NCBI GenBank assembly: GCA_035582835.1
Contig: JAYKAV010002761.1
Span: 860,674 to 924,673, forward strand
Length of the DNA stretch: 64,000 nucleotides
Reading direction: 5' to 3'
Source of the DNA: Phoebastria nigripes
Taxonomy: Eukaryota > Chordata > Aves > Procellariiformes > Diomedeidae
The notes beneath the pieces were generated by a model. The model worked only from the letters and a program-made list of their open reading frames with translations, did no database searches and was not told the origin of the DNA. The position numbers were made by a program, and so were the translations under genes. Shown here one piece after another: positions 35,201-50,200 of the stretch (positions are counted from its first letter, which is position 1; every line of letters starts with the position of its first letter).

Positions 35201-38200
35201 GTAGTCTTGGGAATTTACAGAAATTCCATTTTGCTTGCTAGGGTCCACAGAGGGAGAACAGGAGATTTTTTCTTCCTTGAACGTTGTGCATTCTCATCTA
35301 TGGAACGGACGTCTCAATAGCAATCTTACAGCCCTTCTTCAATGGCATCTTCTATTCTCTCTCCCTGTATGCCCATGCAGGTGTGAGCATGACTCCATCT
35401 CATGAGTTTGAAGTCAAACAGAACCACTGTTATCCTCATAAATACCATAGGTGAAATTGTGCCCTATCATTTTGCTATTTACCTCAGTGGGAGCAAGATT
35501 TTACAAATCAAAATAATGCACATGTTTGAATTGGATGACATTCTTTATAAACAGCGTCATTGGTAATCTAGTGGTAAACCCACTATAATTCTCAACAAAT
35601 AGAAAGTTTTACAATCTAAATATAGTCTGCTGAGGAATTTTTGCCCCAGAGAGACTCCGGACTATGGCAGAATGAAATGTTTTGCAAGACTTTGTCTATT
35701 GAGGTGAGGTCCACTGGCAGAATTTGGTGAAGAACAGGCCTACTGACACTAGCATGAGGTTGTACAGTTTCTGGTATCTGGCAGAATATATAGAATTAGG
35801 ATTAATTACTTTAGGGTCTTGCTTTTACCAGTAAATACCATTCTGAAATTCAGAGGATACTGTAAAACAATGTAAAGTTATTGCATTGCGTTCAGTGGGA
35901 ATACTAAGAAAACCATTGGGATTTAGTTCTCTTGAAAATTCTGTGTACAGAAATCATCCTAATAAGAATGTTGTCACAGACATCAGCAAATTATTTCAAC
36001 AAATTCACTCAATTGTTTTTTCTGGGCACCCATGTAATACTTTGTTAAAAATTTTAATTCCACTTGCCAAAGGAGCAAAGAGAACGCATGCGGGTTTGTG
36101 AGTGGCATGTGCACATGCATGCTGTCAGTGCAGGGACACATTTTAGTCATGTACATGTAGTCATGACATGGGTACCTGTCATTGTAGGCCATGTAGGGAT
36201 AGCAACAGTTAGATGAGAGGATAGCTGCCAGTTGGCAAAACTGAGAGTCAAATATTATCTCTGTTTGACTAGACTGTAAAAAGCCACACTGAATAAACCT
36301 GCACTTAACTGCTGTGTTACAGGCACTCCCCAGCACTTCAGAGTACAGCTAACTACGGGGAAACTGGTCTCTCTCACGTGACTCAGTACTACCTGTGTGA
36401 CAGGTCCTACGCTGTCAGAATATCACATACCTTCTGCTGGCTTGGAGAAACACTTCTGGAGTTGAACGGTGAGGCAGGAAGACCATGTACAAGATCCTTC
36501 TTATGTTTCTCAAGGGCTTGAATTAGTCTGTCTCTTTTCTGCTGATCCTTGTCTGTACATGTAAATACGTAAACACAACCCTTTCCAGTTTAATCAATGG
36601 TCAAGTCATAGAGTATTACTCTTCATTCTTCTTTTTGCCACTAAAGACTATTCTGTCTCCTCCTCTTAATACCAAATAGCAGACAGAGAAGACAATTGCT
36701 CTACTTTTTACAGCTGGCGGTTGCTGCTTCCATGCTCAGCACACATCTGAATTTGAAAAAAATGCAAGCCCGGGCTCTGTTACATCGCCCATACAGTAAG
36801 TAATGAGCTACTGGAGGGATAAGAGAGTATGGCAACATTTTGTTTCCACCTCCTGCGCACTCCTTCCCTTATCCTAGATAGGAGCTGAGGCAGGTCAAAA
36901 CAGAAGGAAAGCTGAGGCCATCAAGTAAGGATTCAAGTCTATGTACTAAGAGTTGAGTGACCAAAGTCAGGCTGCCACTGTGGTCTGTGCAGTCTGTAAT
37001 GCCAAGAAAGTGCGCAAACTCAGGCTGAAAAGAGTAGGGTGACGCTTCTGCCAGCACCCCATACACAAAAAGGACAGAAACGGACCTAATCCTTTGGATC
37101 TTCAAATCTCACTGAAAATATGCAAGTGAGAGTAGGAATAAGAATATTTATTCTTATAATAAGCATTATTATTATATTTCATATTATATATTTATATGTA
37201 TTATATTATATATTAAGCGTTATAAAATAGTAAGAAAAATACATAGGAATAAGAAAGGGATGTGAGTTACCCAAGATCACAGAGGCCCACAGGGGCATAT
37301 TCATGGATAATGCAAAGCCTCTCACAATTCACCATCTTTTGTCAGAACCTTACTTTTAGCAATGCAAACAAGAATGATGCATGACCAAAATTTTCAACCC
37401 TTTTTACCTGCTGTGTTCCTTCCAAGGACAGCTCTGAGAAAAGGGATATGAATTGTGATGTGCAACACCACCTTTCTCTTTGTAGATGGTGTTTAAAAAA
37501 TAATAGCCCCAGCAGTTCTAGCTGAAACTAAGGATTCATGCACAAAACATCAGCAAAGTGGGGTCCACTGATGTCCCGCAAGCTGCATATGGCTCTTTTG
37601 GGTTGAAAATGCAGCTCTGGCAGAATTTCCTTGCCCTGTGGAGCTCTGGCACATGGTGGCACGTGCCAGTACTGTCAGGCAGGCCAGCAGAGAGATGTGC
37701 TTTGCTCCTTCCCCCTCTGGGTGCAGCTGCAGAGACTCCACAAACAGGCAATTCTAGAGGGCTAGCAAGGCTTCAGGTGGGCTGGTGAAACGTGACTTTT
37801 GGCCGTGTGATATTACTGTGAATAATATTGACTTATTCCTGACAAAATGCATGACTGGTTCTTGATTAGCCTAAGGCCCCCTTACGCTGCTATTGTGGCA
37901 ATGCACTAGAACTTACGCTCACAATATGCTGCAAATTTTTTGCTAATAAGAAGCAACGCCTCCTCNTCTGAAGTGATGTAATTGCAGTGTGTCTCACTAG
38001 TAATGTGACAGAATAATGCTTGAAACCTGGCAAAGCAGCACTTACTGCAGATTTTCTTTTGAGGGGGAGATGCATCAACCTGAATTTAGCATTGCACATT
38101 TCTGAATTAGCAGAAGGGTTACAGGGTTTTAGTTAGTCTTAAAGTAATATTTCTTTCAGAAAAGGAATAGCTGAGACTTTTTTAAAAAAAACAAACACAC

Positions 38201-41200
38201 TTAGATACTGCACTAAATGGTTGGCTCCTCCAAAGTTTGTGATGGCTCTTGTATGGGGCACACCATCTCTTGACAATTCCCCTGTAAGGTGGCCTCAAGG
38301 CTGTGGCCTAGTAATTGAAAAAAACAGATTTCACTAACAGCTAAAACTGATATATAGTCTCCCAAGGCATGTAATCTGGCTTTCCAGTCTTGCATGGACA
38401 TGAGTTCATAGCATCATCCTATTTAGAAAAACATGTTGACAACGCTAAATCCTATTTGGATGACTGGGAAGCAGGATTATACAACTCACTGGAACAAATA
38501 ACAAAATGTACTTGCTCAATCGCATTCATGCAGAGATTAATACCTTCCCCTTTTATCTAGGTTTGTACAGTGCCCAATCAAAGCACCCCCCAATTCTGAT
38601 TAAAGACTTTGCATTCTGCAGTCACATGAAAAATAACAGACGAGGCAGCTTGCTGTAGTGTCTGTGCAGCAGCACCGCCAGTCAGGATACCTGGCTTCTT
38701 TCATGGCAGCGCAAATGACTTGTAAGGCCTTGGGAAAAAATTACATTCGTGCCTCTCTGCTCTTCTGCATGTGCCNTCTGTCTGTGCGCAGGTGAGGCAG
38801 GACAACAACTGTCTACCTGAGGCATGGCTGAGCCTTCACCAAGCCTTGCCAAGGACAAGAAAATAAAATGTTCCAGGTCAAAGAGGCACAGGCTTTAAAC
38901 AGACTTTGTCTAGTATTTCACTGATATTTTTACTATAAATATGGGTTATAAATATGCCACATGGCATTAAGCCCGTTCAAATAAGTACTATTCCACTGCA
39001 TTATAGTTTTATGTTTTGAGTAGTTAGCAAAAGCTCCTGGGCCGGAATGTCTCATAGCAACTCTCCTTCCCCTTCCCTAATAGACGGCAGGTTTCATTGC
39101 CCAGACTGTCAGGTTTTGTACGTGCTTCAGCCACGCGAGGCGGACTGAGGCGTCCTGCAGCACGTCCTGGTTTGCTGACCTGTCTGCTAAGGGATTTACT
39201 TGCCTCACCACCTTCTAGCCCTGCTCTCTCCAGTTTCTCTTTTCTCACTACTATTTTTTCTCATTCACGTTTTTCCCTACAGCCCTTCTCATGATTCCAG
39301 GGCTGCAGAGTCTCACCTGCTCCCAGCGCCCATTGGCTGCCAGTAATGCTCCAGGTTGCTTCCTTTCTAAGCCTCTCCCCTCCTACACTTCTCTTCCTAA
39401 AATGACCTCGCCCCGTGGTGACCTGGCATGCTCCCCAGACGTGTGAATGAAGGGGCTAAGAGTGGAAGTCATTCTTAGGTTTTCAGGTCACATTGTTGGC
39501 TTTCGCATGTACTCCTTACAGTTCTGTTTGAAACTCAGCTGCGACCATGCTACACTGAGCAGCCTGGCCCAGCCACATGGACTGCTCATTGGCAAGAGCG
39601 ACAGAAGGAGAAAAGGATCACCTGCCCATTCTGCCTTTCTCCAAATACTTTTTAATAACAACTAACAATGACCAAGAACGAAAAAGAAAATAACATGTAA
39701 ACTTTGTATCCCAAATGATAGGTGTTCGGGGTTTTTTCTTTTTCTTTTAGAAAAGCAAAAATTAGACATCCCTTGCCTTCTGTTCTCATGTCCTAGCTGA
39801 AGTGTTTAAGAACTGGCTGTAGTTTAAGGTTAAAACCATAACTGGGAATAATTAATTGGGGGGGGCAAGGTTTCACCTACAGAAGCATATCATGATTCAG
39901 TCTGTCACCTGGATCCTCTTACAGGACATGACTATTTTTATTCCTGCAACAACCAGTATCTCTTGACTACCTCTTTGCTGCTTCCCAGGGAATAGAATCA
40001 TGTGGTATGGCCAGTGCAGCAGTTACTTAGGCAAACGTATTCAACAGCCTTTCTGTTAAGCTCATTTATTTGCTAATTTATCATCTTTCCTACTGTGGCA
40101 GGCATTAATTTATCAGTGTTATTGTACAGTTTCACTGGTACTTGTACTGGTATCTGGTACTTGTGAATGCGACAAAAGTACAGAAAATAAAAGGGATTTA
40201 GTTGAAATCTGGTCCTTTTAAAAACACAGGAAGATTCAGGTACTATAGCTCCCACTCTGTTTTCCTGGCAGTTCTTGTTGCTTGCCAGTTAATAAAACAT
40301 CTTGTCCCTCCTTTGCTGCTGTGTGAAAGGCCCATGTACAAAATGAGTGGACACAAACTTACTCAACATAGTAGAAGCAGTTTAGCTGATAATATTGGTC
40401 AATCAGAATGAAACAAACTAAACCACTTTTTTTTTTTTTTTTAAATCTAGTGCCTTTCAGTTCTACTTATCTTTATCTTAAATAGTAAGAAGAGCCAGCA
40501 AACACTTTAGACTGATTCCACAGCTGCCTCCTAAAACAGAAGGTTATTTTCAGGTCTAAGACAGAACATTATGGCCCAAGTATGAACATGGGATATAAAG
40601 CCGGAACAGGTTTCCCCTAAGTTGTTTACCAGATGTTACAAAACTTAGTGATTATAGTCAGAAATAGAATCCACACCTTGGCTCATGCCTTCATTTTTGG
40701 CTCGCAGTGGGAGTTCTGGTTTAATTCCTACCAAGTGTTTTAAAAGAGTTGGCTGATGTTTAACTCCTGATGAGTTTTGAAACAACAAGGAAGTTTTCAA
40801 AGGACTGTGGGGGGAAAAAAAGAGCAAAAGTGGTAAACGAACTCCAGGCCTGTCAGACTGATATCAGTCCTGAGCATAATAACTGAATGGCTGTTACGAG
40901 ACTCGGTTAAAGTAAATAATATAAGCAACACAATCAAAAAGATTTTTTAAAAAACCACTGTGCTAACTTGATAAGAAAAAAAAGATTCTGATTGTGGCTG
41001 AGTGAGATAAAGGTGTTGGTTTGAAAGACGTCTGTAAGGTCCCTGGCTTTGTTCTGCATGACATTTTGACTAAGAAATTATAACACTACAAAATTACATG
41101 TGTTTACAAAATGGCTAAAACTGGCAGATCTGAAAATGTAATTAGAAGTGAGGACTCCTTGCAAGGCAGGTGTTTCTAATGCAAGGATCATTTTTGGTAT

Positions 41201-44200
41201 TATATTATTAAATTATTTACTTCAGTTATCCGAAAGAAAACATAAAATCATTCCTCATAAACCTTGAACAACTACAGCTGGGGAACTCGTGAATAATAAA
41301 GGGGTGGTTTACTGTAACAAAGTGATCTGCATTGCTCAATGAGGTAGGTGTAGCCAAGCAGATGTAGGCAAGCAGTATACTTTTCAGCATGGATAAAGGA
41401 ACATCTCCATTCAGAAAATGCAGGCTCTTACTTAAGGGAGCTGAGTCTTATCTGGGAATCAGTGTCGCTGAAAAACATTCGTACCTTCTCCTAGACAAAC
41501 AGCTGCCTGTAATTTCCCACAGCGACAGTGTAGCCAAAACTAGTGTAATATCATTGCCTATAAAGAGTGGAGATCTCAAGTGTAAGTACTGTGAGCCTTT
41601 ACTGCAGTTTCCTTTGACAGGTGGATGGCTGCTGCTGGAATTACATATCCTGCTCTAAAACTTTACTACTCAAGAAGCATTTATAAATTGTGAAGGATGC
41701 AGAGAAGATCCATCAGAATGATGAAGTGTGGAAAACGCTCTTCATGGTGACAGATTTAAGGAGCTGAATGTATTTAGTTCCTCAAAAGGATGGTTAAGAA
41801 GTAACTTTATTCCAGCTTATAAGCACCTATAGACAGAACAGCAATTAAACAATACAGTTTGTCAAGCAAAGGTTTACCAAGGCTGGGCAAATTAATCCTA
41901 AAAGAAAGGTGTATGTTCCTCATAGCAAGGTAAGTTAGCCTTTGGAACAGTTTAATGAGAAGTGGGATGTAAATAAATAAGGTTTGGACATACTTCTAAA
42001 CCCTTCCCCCCAATTCTGCAAAACAGCAATGAACGGAGAGAAGACTTAGGGGAAAAAAAAGGCTATATAACTGCAACAGTTTATTCTCACTGTGTCTATG
42101 AAACTCTGAGATACGTGTCAGTCATCATGGATCACCTATCAACTTCTCTGAAATTTCATTTTTTCCCAATTTTTGCTGTTTTTGTTAACTGATGTAATCT
42201 CAGATTTTGGGCCTGTGCAATATAAAGAGATACAAGGACAGTTACTCATGATGTTCACATCTATGGGCCAAATGCTGCAGTCTGCACTGGTAATAGTTTG
42301 TCTGGTGTGGGGACTGCTTATTTTGGCATTTCAGAGTAAACAAGACCATTCCTTCAGCAGAAACCAGTGGCAAGTGAGGCTCAAGTGCTTAGATTTGATT
42401 TCAGATGCTCTTTGCCATGCTAGCTATCGTTATGAAAAACCTATGTTGGCACATTAATCTACAGTGCGTGGGTGTTTTTTAAGCCCCAAGCTCTGGTTCA
42501 GCGTTATTTGTTTTCATCAATATTTAAACGCTGCAATACTATCAAGTGAGTGGGTAACAACAATTTTATAGGGGAAGAAAAGTCTCTGCAATGCCAGATA
42601 TACGCAGGAAACATTGCTAAGCGACACTGCCTGTTGTTGTTTGCCATGTTGTTTTCTAATCCCATGCCAAATTCTGCGCATTTTGCTAAGGTGAGCACTC
42701 ACGCTGACATTAACAGGAATTTCCCCAGGAGTAAGGCAAGAAGGAATCGGCTCTCCATAACAAAACACCCAATCCAGCAATTCTGAAATGCTTGAAATCT
42801 TTGGCCGTAACCCACGTCTGCTGTCACTGGTTCTGCCTTACTAACAAGTTCATGGACATCAATGGAGCTGACAGCACTTGACGCAATTCCTTCACAGACC
42901 GCATTAAAATGAAGAAAGAACACACTCTCTTCTCTTATTTGAGCAAAGACAAGATTTGGCATTTGTTTTACTTACGTAGGGGAAGTAGTCTATTTTTCTT
43001 AATCTTTTAGTGAGTATAAATAAGATACATTCAAAAGGTGAGGTTCACAGCTCTGTAACTACCACCCGCTTTTAACCTCTAAGTATTCACAACTTCCTGC
43101 ATAAGCAAATAAGAGCAAACTCTGACACTTAGAGCATCTCCCATTCTTGCAGCCTGTTTCTCATCTAAAGCATGTTTCAGCACATTTCTGATACAAAAGG
43201 CCACATCTCCCTCCCTCCCTCGTGTCAGTACAGATTTAGAATGGTAATTTACACTGTGAAACGGTGGTCCAACAGAAGGATACATCCAGCATCATTGCTT
43301 TTGATTTTTTAAGATTCTAAAAATGACTGAAAATTGGTAAAACCTCTTCAGCCAAGCTACAGATTTTCGTCTCTTACCTGAAGCCAACAGGCAGCAGGTA
43401 GAGGGATGCTCAATTGTCAGCTCTGCCTTATGCCAAGGAGCGATCAAGAACTTTTTCTAGAATTTCTATTACTTTGGCAAACAAAATTTCCTATAGCGAA
43501 GACATTCGTTATTTGAACTGATTCTATATTTTGTGGTGAAAAGACATTGTTGGTAAGGCCAAAAGTAGAAGTCATAACATCTGTCTGCAGATCACTGACA
43601 GGAACATGCAAGCCTCCAGAGGGATAATGGCACTTTTTTTATACTGATACTGTACGGAGGTATTCAAGGAGGAAAGGAATTCTAGAAGTTGGAGTACAAG
43701 AGAAATGTCAAGATGTTTCATCCCTGTTTAAAGTACTGACTGATTGCTGACGTATGCTGCTTTCTCCTTTGGCAGCGGAGTAGGAATGCAAAGTTAAAAT
43801 AGTCAGTGCACAATGGTTATGACAAGACTCTTGCTCTCTGCATCCTCCAGTAGCTTCCGCTACCTTCTTCCTCCCCTTTTACAAATACTCCTTTCAACAG
43901 TGCTGACTCTGAAATTGATGGGAAAGACCGTTTTGTGATTAAAGCACTGCAGTAAGACTCAGAAAACTATCATTTAATTGCCAGCTCTACAACAGGCTCC
44001 AGTGTGATCACAGGTATGTTAATTAATCTCTGGTGTCTTAATTTCCTCCCTGTAAAAGAGGATGATAGCACACATTTACCCTGTTCTAGCTGGCACATCA
44101 TTTTGGGCAGATATCCCCCGAAGATGATCTTTAAACTGTGCAGTGGCTACCATAAAGGAACTCAGATCCCGAATGGAGCTGCTAGCATAGCGTAGGATTC

Positions 44201-47200
44201 GAAGTGTGAGAAGAAGAATTTATGAACCAGACTAGTTGTTTAATCATTGATAGCTGAATGACGCAGTGTAGTCATACATTTGATATTCCCTTCATTGCAG
44301 CTCCCTTGTAACGGTGATATACATATTTATTTTTTAGACTGCAAAATTTATTATTAAAAAAATCTTACTAATGCTCCATAAACTTGCAGTGATAGAAAAT
44401 TGATGTTTGCATATATAAACACATTAATTTCCACTGATTGCTAAATGATCCATTCAATTGCCCAAGATTAGTGACACCTAAGATTCTACATCTGTAAGGA
44501 TAAAATTAGGTTTATATAATTGACTGTATAGATTATTCACACAAACTGTAGATAAAATGCTGCAATTTTGTATGTCTTTGAACTGTCTGGAGGAACAACT
44601 TGTTCTTTTTCACAGGCGTTACAGTCTTGAAAGTCGCAAAGCAACTTTGTTTTAAACTGGTTAAAACCCGAATGGAAATTATTATTTTGACTAATGTCTG
44701 TCTCATGCAGAGAATTAGAAAGGGAAAAACACAGGTTATAAAAAGACCACTATATGCCATATCTAAGCACTTAAGTACTCTGCTGGTACACAGAAAAATA
44801 AAATTCCTCTTAAAGAAAGCTACTATTCCTTTTTCCAATTACTAAAGCATGTGTTTCTGCACACACTTGTATGTACATTTGGGTTTCATATTTATAAAAA
44901 TGAGTGACAGCACGTGAAGCAGTTATATGATCAACACGCCATAAAAGGTGAACGAGAAACAGTCACATGGCCTCATGTACTTACATATAATATTACTTGT
45001 AATTCCTTTTGGGTAAATGTATACACTGTACTCCTAAAAGTGCAAGGGAATTGTGCAGAACATACAATGGTCTGAATAGTTCATCTTGCCATTGTAAGTA
45101 GTTGACCTTGGCTTGGTAATCAAATCGTAGCTCAACAGAGAGGAGAAGGAATGGCTTTGTCTTAAGACCAATATCATGGAGACCTAAAGGTGTGCCCAGA
45201 GAGCCAGATTTACTTTAGGTCTTCCTTCAGGAGATTCTTTCAGTTGGGTAGAGTGAGCCTGAAGCACATGACCACTTCCTGCCACAGCTTCACCATGCTG
45301 GTGTGCTTATTTTGCTGGTCTGCTACCCAGTACTCTGCTAATAGAAGCAGAGCAGATACTGCAAAACCAGGAGAAAAACAATACATGAGAGCAGGCCTTG
45401 GTGGAGTTGCTGTCATTCCTGGAATGGGAGAGTAGTCCAGGGTGCCCTGGACCACCACGCTTCCCTGGCGTGGTGGACTGAGTCTGTGATGGAGCCAAAG
45501 AGCTGAGCTTTAGTAAGGGGTTTTCAGAACTGCAGGACCAACTAATGATTTGGGTGGCTCATTTTCCTGTATGAAGTGTGGGTTACCTTTATGGATTCCC
45601 CTGTTTAGGGCTGGTTTTGATTAATCTTTCATGAGTGTTAAGTTTTTCCTAGTTTCCTGCCAGCTCATCTGGGACAGCTTCATATGCACATCAGCCAAGG
45701 TTTCTGCTCCTCTTACTGAGCTGATCAGCCTCAGGAGATCTGACTCAAACTTGGGCTTTGTGAATCTGGGGCAGAGCATCATAGTATCATGGAAATACTG
45801 GTTGGAAGAGACTTCTAGAGCTGGCCATGGGAACACTGTCTCATGCTTCCACGGTCCAAGAATGTAATTCAGCTGCTTATTTTTAATTAATTTTTAATTA
45901 TTAATCCCTAATAACTGAGAAAATTGGAGGACTTCCTGGGTGCCACAGGTAAGTTTAAGTCTCAAGCTCAACGCTGTATAAATAAATAAGGTATCTGATT
46001 TAAAACAAAATTATTTTGAATTTTCTCCTTTGTTGGAAAAGAAACAATGCCTCATAATGGAATTTTTTTTTCCAGAACTTTCACATTTCCATTGGAACAT
46101 AAATTCTTCTTTTTGATTGCTAAGACACTGTTCTGAAATCTGGTCACTGGCATGTTCAGCAGCACACCTTATGCTCTTTCCATACTCATTAGATGCTCTT
46201 TCTAGCAAATGTGGCTTCTGCTGAGAGTAAGAAATGTAAATATCCTCATAGTCAGACATTTTCCACACTGGGATGGCCAAGGAATCACTGTTTTCACAGT
46301 AGTTTCATAAGTCATGCTGCTCTCATGACTCTTAAAACACCTCTGCTTAATTTTATCTCCACAAGAACACTTATGATGATGAACTGTACCTCTCATATTC
46401 CTGATCTCTGGTGCATCTCCAGCTAATATATCTAGTCTTAAGTCTAGATACATGTTTCCATCCTTTGATGAGAGCTGAAAAATGGACCACGATTCTTAGC
46501 ATGAGGACACTAGAGATGCAGTCTTACTGCTACAACAAAGCCAGCTCCATGTTGGAGAGAAAGGAATGCTCAGGAAGCTTCTTGTTAGCTGTTTCTCCCT
46601 AACTTTTGTCATAAGTTTGTGCAATTTCAACAGCATTTTGAATGTTACTCTGACAGTAAAGAGACACAACTACTATTTCAGCCTGCTATCCAGTGATAGG
46701 ACGTGTGGGAATGGTTCAAAGCTGCGCCAGGGGAGGTTTAGACTGGACATTAGGAAGCATTTCTTTACCGAGAGGGTGGTCAAACACTGGAACAGGCTTC
46801 CCAGAGAGGTGGTTGATGCCCCAAGCCTGTCAGTGTTTAAGAGGCATTTGGACAATGCTCTTAATAACATGCTTTAACTTTTGGTCAGCCCTGAATTGGT
46901 CAGGCAGTTGGACTAGATGGTTATTGTAGGTCCTTTCCAACGGAAAGTCTGTTCTGTTCTGTTCTGTTCTATTCTATTCACATAAATTGATGAAAGCTGG
47001 CACTTGTAATGCTTTATAAACCATATTTAAAGGTCATTAGAAAAATTTTTTATATGAAACAAACTCAGCTAATTCAATGACACTCTTACCAACTGCAACA
47101 TTAGTAACTTCATGAAATCTGAAACAGCAAAAAGCCCAATGAAGCACCAAATTTAAAACAGTGCCCTTCTAAACCCTAGAATTGAAAATCCAAGATATAC

Positions 47201-50200
47201 CTGAAGACATTCAGGAGAAAGTCCTATACATTGCACGTCTCCCACTTTGTCTATACAGTTCTTAATCTGAAGTGCAACAGTACAGACAGCTTGTGAAATG
47301 GTGCATTTTCACATTGCCAAAAAAGCTAATTATTTATAGTGTTTTATCTGCAGTGCATTTATTCTTAAAATGAAACAAAGCATTGCACACTGTATTTTCT
47401 TCTGTCTTTTCAGAACTAATCTTTGTAGCTGTTTGAGTTTTTCTCTTTATTTTAATAGGTTTGCATATGTCTGCCTCACTACCAAGTGACCTGCATTTTC
47501 TTCTTGCAGCCTGTCATTGAAACACGTGGTATCTAACACAGATCACACATACGGAAAACAAGGTTATACCTATCTGAGTGTATGGATTGAGAACAGGTAA
47601 GAAATTATACCGCATCAGAACGTGTATCTGTCAAAGTTCTGATAAATTTCAAGGTTTTAAAAGCACACCACACTGAGTAACTAGTAATAGCAATAGTGGG
47701 AGATTGTTGTGGGAGAAAATTTTACATAAAAAGGAGAAAACGCTGTAATCTTGTACTAAGCAGAAAATTAGTTTTGTCCTCCTATTATTCTAGTAGGCTG
47801 GCAGAACAGCCTTCATTTATTTTGTGTCTTTGAATATGCAAATGATAAACAGAAGCCTATTTTTGTAGGCATAAAGTCATTTTATACTGCTCAAATGATT
47901 TGCGCATCAACTCCATTAACAGCAACTCTACCTTCATTGTGCTACTGCCCTATTTAACACTTCAGAAGACATAAGTTCTGATACACCTTTTCATTGTGAC
48001 TTCTAAATTTTGAGTTTTATCCTTCGAGGGATAAAACTTCTTTTGCCAAGACAGACATTTCCAATGCCGACCTGTCAGAAAAAGGACTTAGCTGATACAT
48101 AGTATCTTTTAGTGAAGATAAATATTAACCGACGAAGGTGATTTGCATTTCCCCAGCGGGCTACTGACAAAAATGATATTGGGTCCTCACTTTCTCTGAC
48201 TGAGAATCTCATGCTACGGCTTCTGTGTGCACCAGGAACCTTGTACTCATGTGGGCTTCTAAATTAACAGAAACTCCACACAACAGTACAATCCTGCTTA
48301 GCTGTGTAAAAGGAATACCTTCCTAAGAAAGCATTATAAGAAACACAGATAATGTTTCCCTCTGATACATCCTCTAGGAAAACTTGCTATTGTAGCTAAC
48401 GCAGGTAGCTGAACAAATTCTATGTCCTCTTCATCTTCTCAAGTAGGTGTGATTCTACTCCTCATGCACTTCTGTGTCAGGATCATCTCTCTGTCAAACT
48501 AACATTCTCAGAAAGCTTTCTGTGGCATTTCTTTCTGTCACTACAGCACTGTTTTCATAAAGCGATTAATCAAAAATACTAATTTTAAAATTATTATATA
48601 AAAGACTGCATTGAAAAAAGAAAAGCATACTGTTGAACATGAGGAGTTAAAAAACAAAGAGAAGAGAATTTTGATTGTGATGTGTTATGATCCTGAACTT
48701 GTTCTCTTGCTCTTCTCTACTGAAGATCTCATATGATACATTTTTCTGAATCTTTATGGGCAAGAGTTATGTTTGCCTTCTTGGCTTGTGTGTATCTTGC
48801 TCGAACAACTGCATCTCACCATTGCCTTTGAGCTATCTTTGCTTCCAAGTACATTATACCCTCCTCAGAGCAATAGCCTACTGCAGATCTCTGATACATG
48901 GTTCTGTGGATGCACTGTGGAAAAATAGAAGCTTTCATTTTTCCAGCTTTTTAAATTTCATTTTAAAAGGGGGGGTTTCTGTGTAGAAAGGGTGTGTGCT
49001 CCCATGTATGTAACCATCAAGCAGAGAAGTAGCATATGCCTCACAACCTGGTGAATGAAGAAAACTAAACACATTCCAAAGTGAACGCTCTGTTTCCAGG
49101 GAAAGGGATGAATGAATTGCTTTTCATCAATCTTTCTTCCTTTCAAAAAGGAAGGGCAGGAGAGACTCTGCCTGCACATTGGGTACTGCAGGCTTCAGCC
49201 AAGAGGTGGCGTTAAGGTGCAGTGCAATGTTCTCTTACCAAAACCCCATTCATTCCTCAAAACCTGTTTTCACTGTAGTATGCCTGATGCCCAGAGATAC
49301 ACGAAGCAGTTAAGGAAATGAAAAATACAGTGTGGATTAGCAAGGAATTCAAAGGGCCAGTGGTCTGAGTTTAGACTGGAAAACTAAAGCAATTTATGCC
49401 TCCAACAACCATGTGGCTTGAAGTATGTATATCAAAGAGTCCCAGGGTCTGCAAGTTAGCATGTATCTATGCAAACATGAACGAAGTGCTGGCTACAGCT
49501 ATTAACTTAGGTACTAGATTAGATATTAGATACTAGATACTATTATTTTAACCACAGTGATGCACATTTTTGGCATGTATATGCCTCTTCAGAACACCTT
49601 CATCATAGAAGAAGACAAGTATTTCCAAACCAAACAGAGCCAGACCTATTTTGAAAACAAANCAAAACAAAACGACTCACATTTAACACTGGTATGCAAA
49701 CTCTTCGGTGCAGATGAATCAACAGCAGCTGTATTAACAAAAAGAAGTTTCAGTCCAATGAAACGCTAACATTACAAATAATCATACGAAAATGGATAGA
49801 GATGAAACTGATCATCCTTAGGTGTTGAATTCCCTGTGGGAACGTGGTACCAGTCTGCGTAATATTAGCATTATTAATAATGCAGATCTACAAACCACCA
49901 AATCCTATTGTTTCCCTAGTGATGTACACTATTTTCTTCCTATTTCCTGCTATTATCTTCACCAATGGTCAGCTCTCAAAAGCTAGCATAGCTTAAATGT
50001 AATGAAGTTAGTTGAGTTACACCAACNGCAATCACACCAACTGCAATCACACCAACTGAGGATTTGACCCCTTGTGTTTATCTGGGTAAAAGCATAAGAT
50101 AAGTGCCTCAGCAGTGCTGTTGTTGGTTCAGTATTAAACCTGGGTCTGAATTTTGTGGCTTTCACTCATTTTTACTTAGGTATAGAAATATAAGCCAGTA

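Noticed and set aside
37536..37788. Overlapping frames on both strands in a GC-richer patch
   Set aside because: No recognisable protein or secure repeat family; possibly an old DNA-transposon relic, but I cannot support a call.
40645..40827. Minus frame ([18 protein letters not shown] ...) considered as the missing small SPATA7 exon
   Set aside because: No similarity to the human segment and no suitable donor in the required phase.
43365..43430. Strong GTAAGA donor on the minus strand after ...CTGTTGGCTTCAG
   Set aside because: The phase would fit but the upstream reading does not resemble SPATA7 and no convincing acceptor frames it.
46566..46929. Two plus-strand frames of 78-103 codons and a minus frame
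   Set aside because: They lie in the CR1 3' end and represent decayed reverse-transcriptase or antisense reading, not a host gene.
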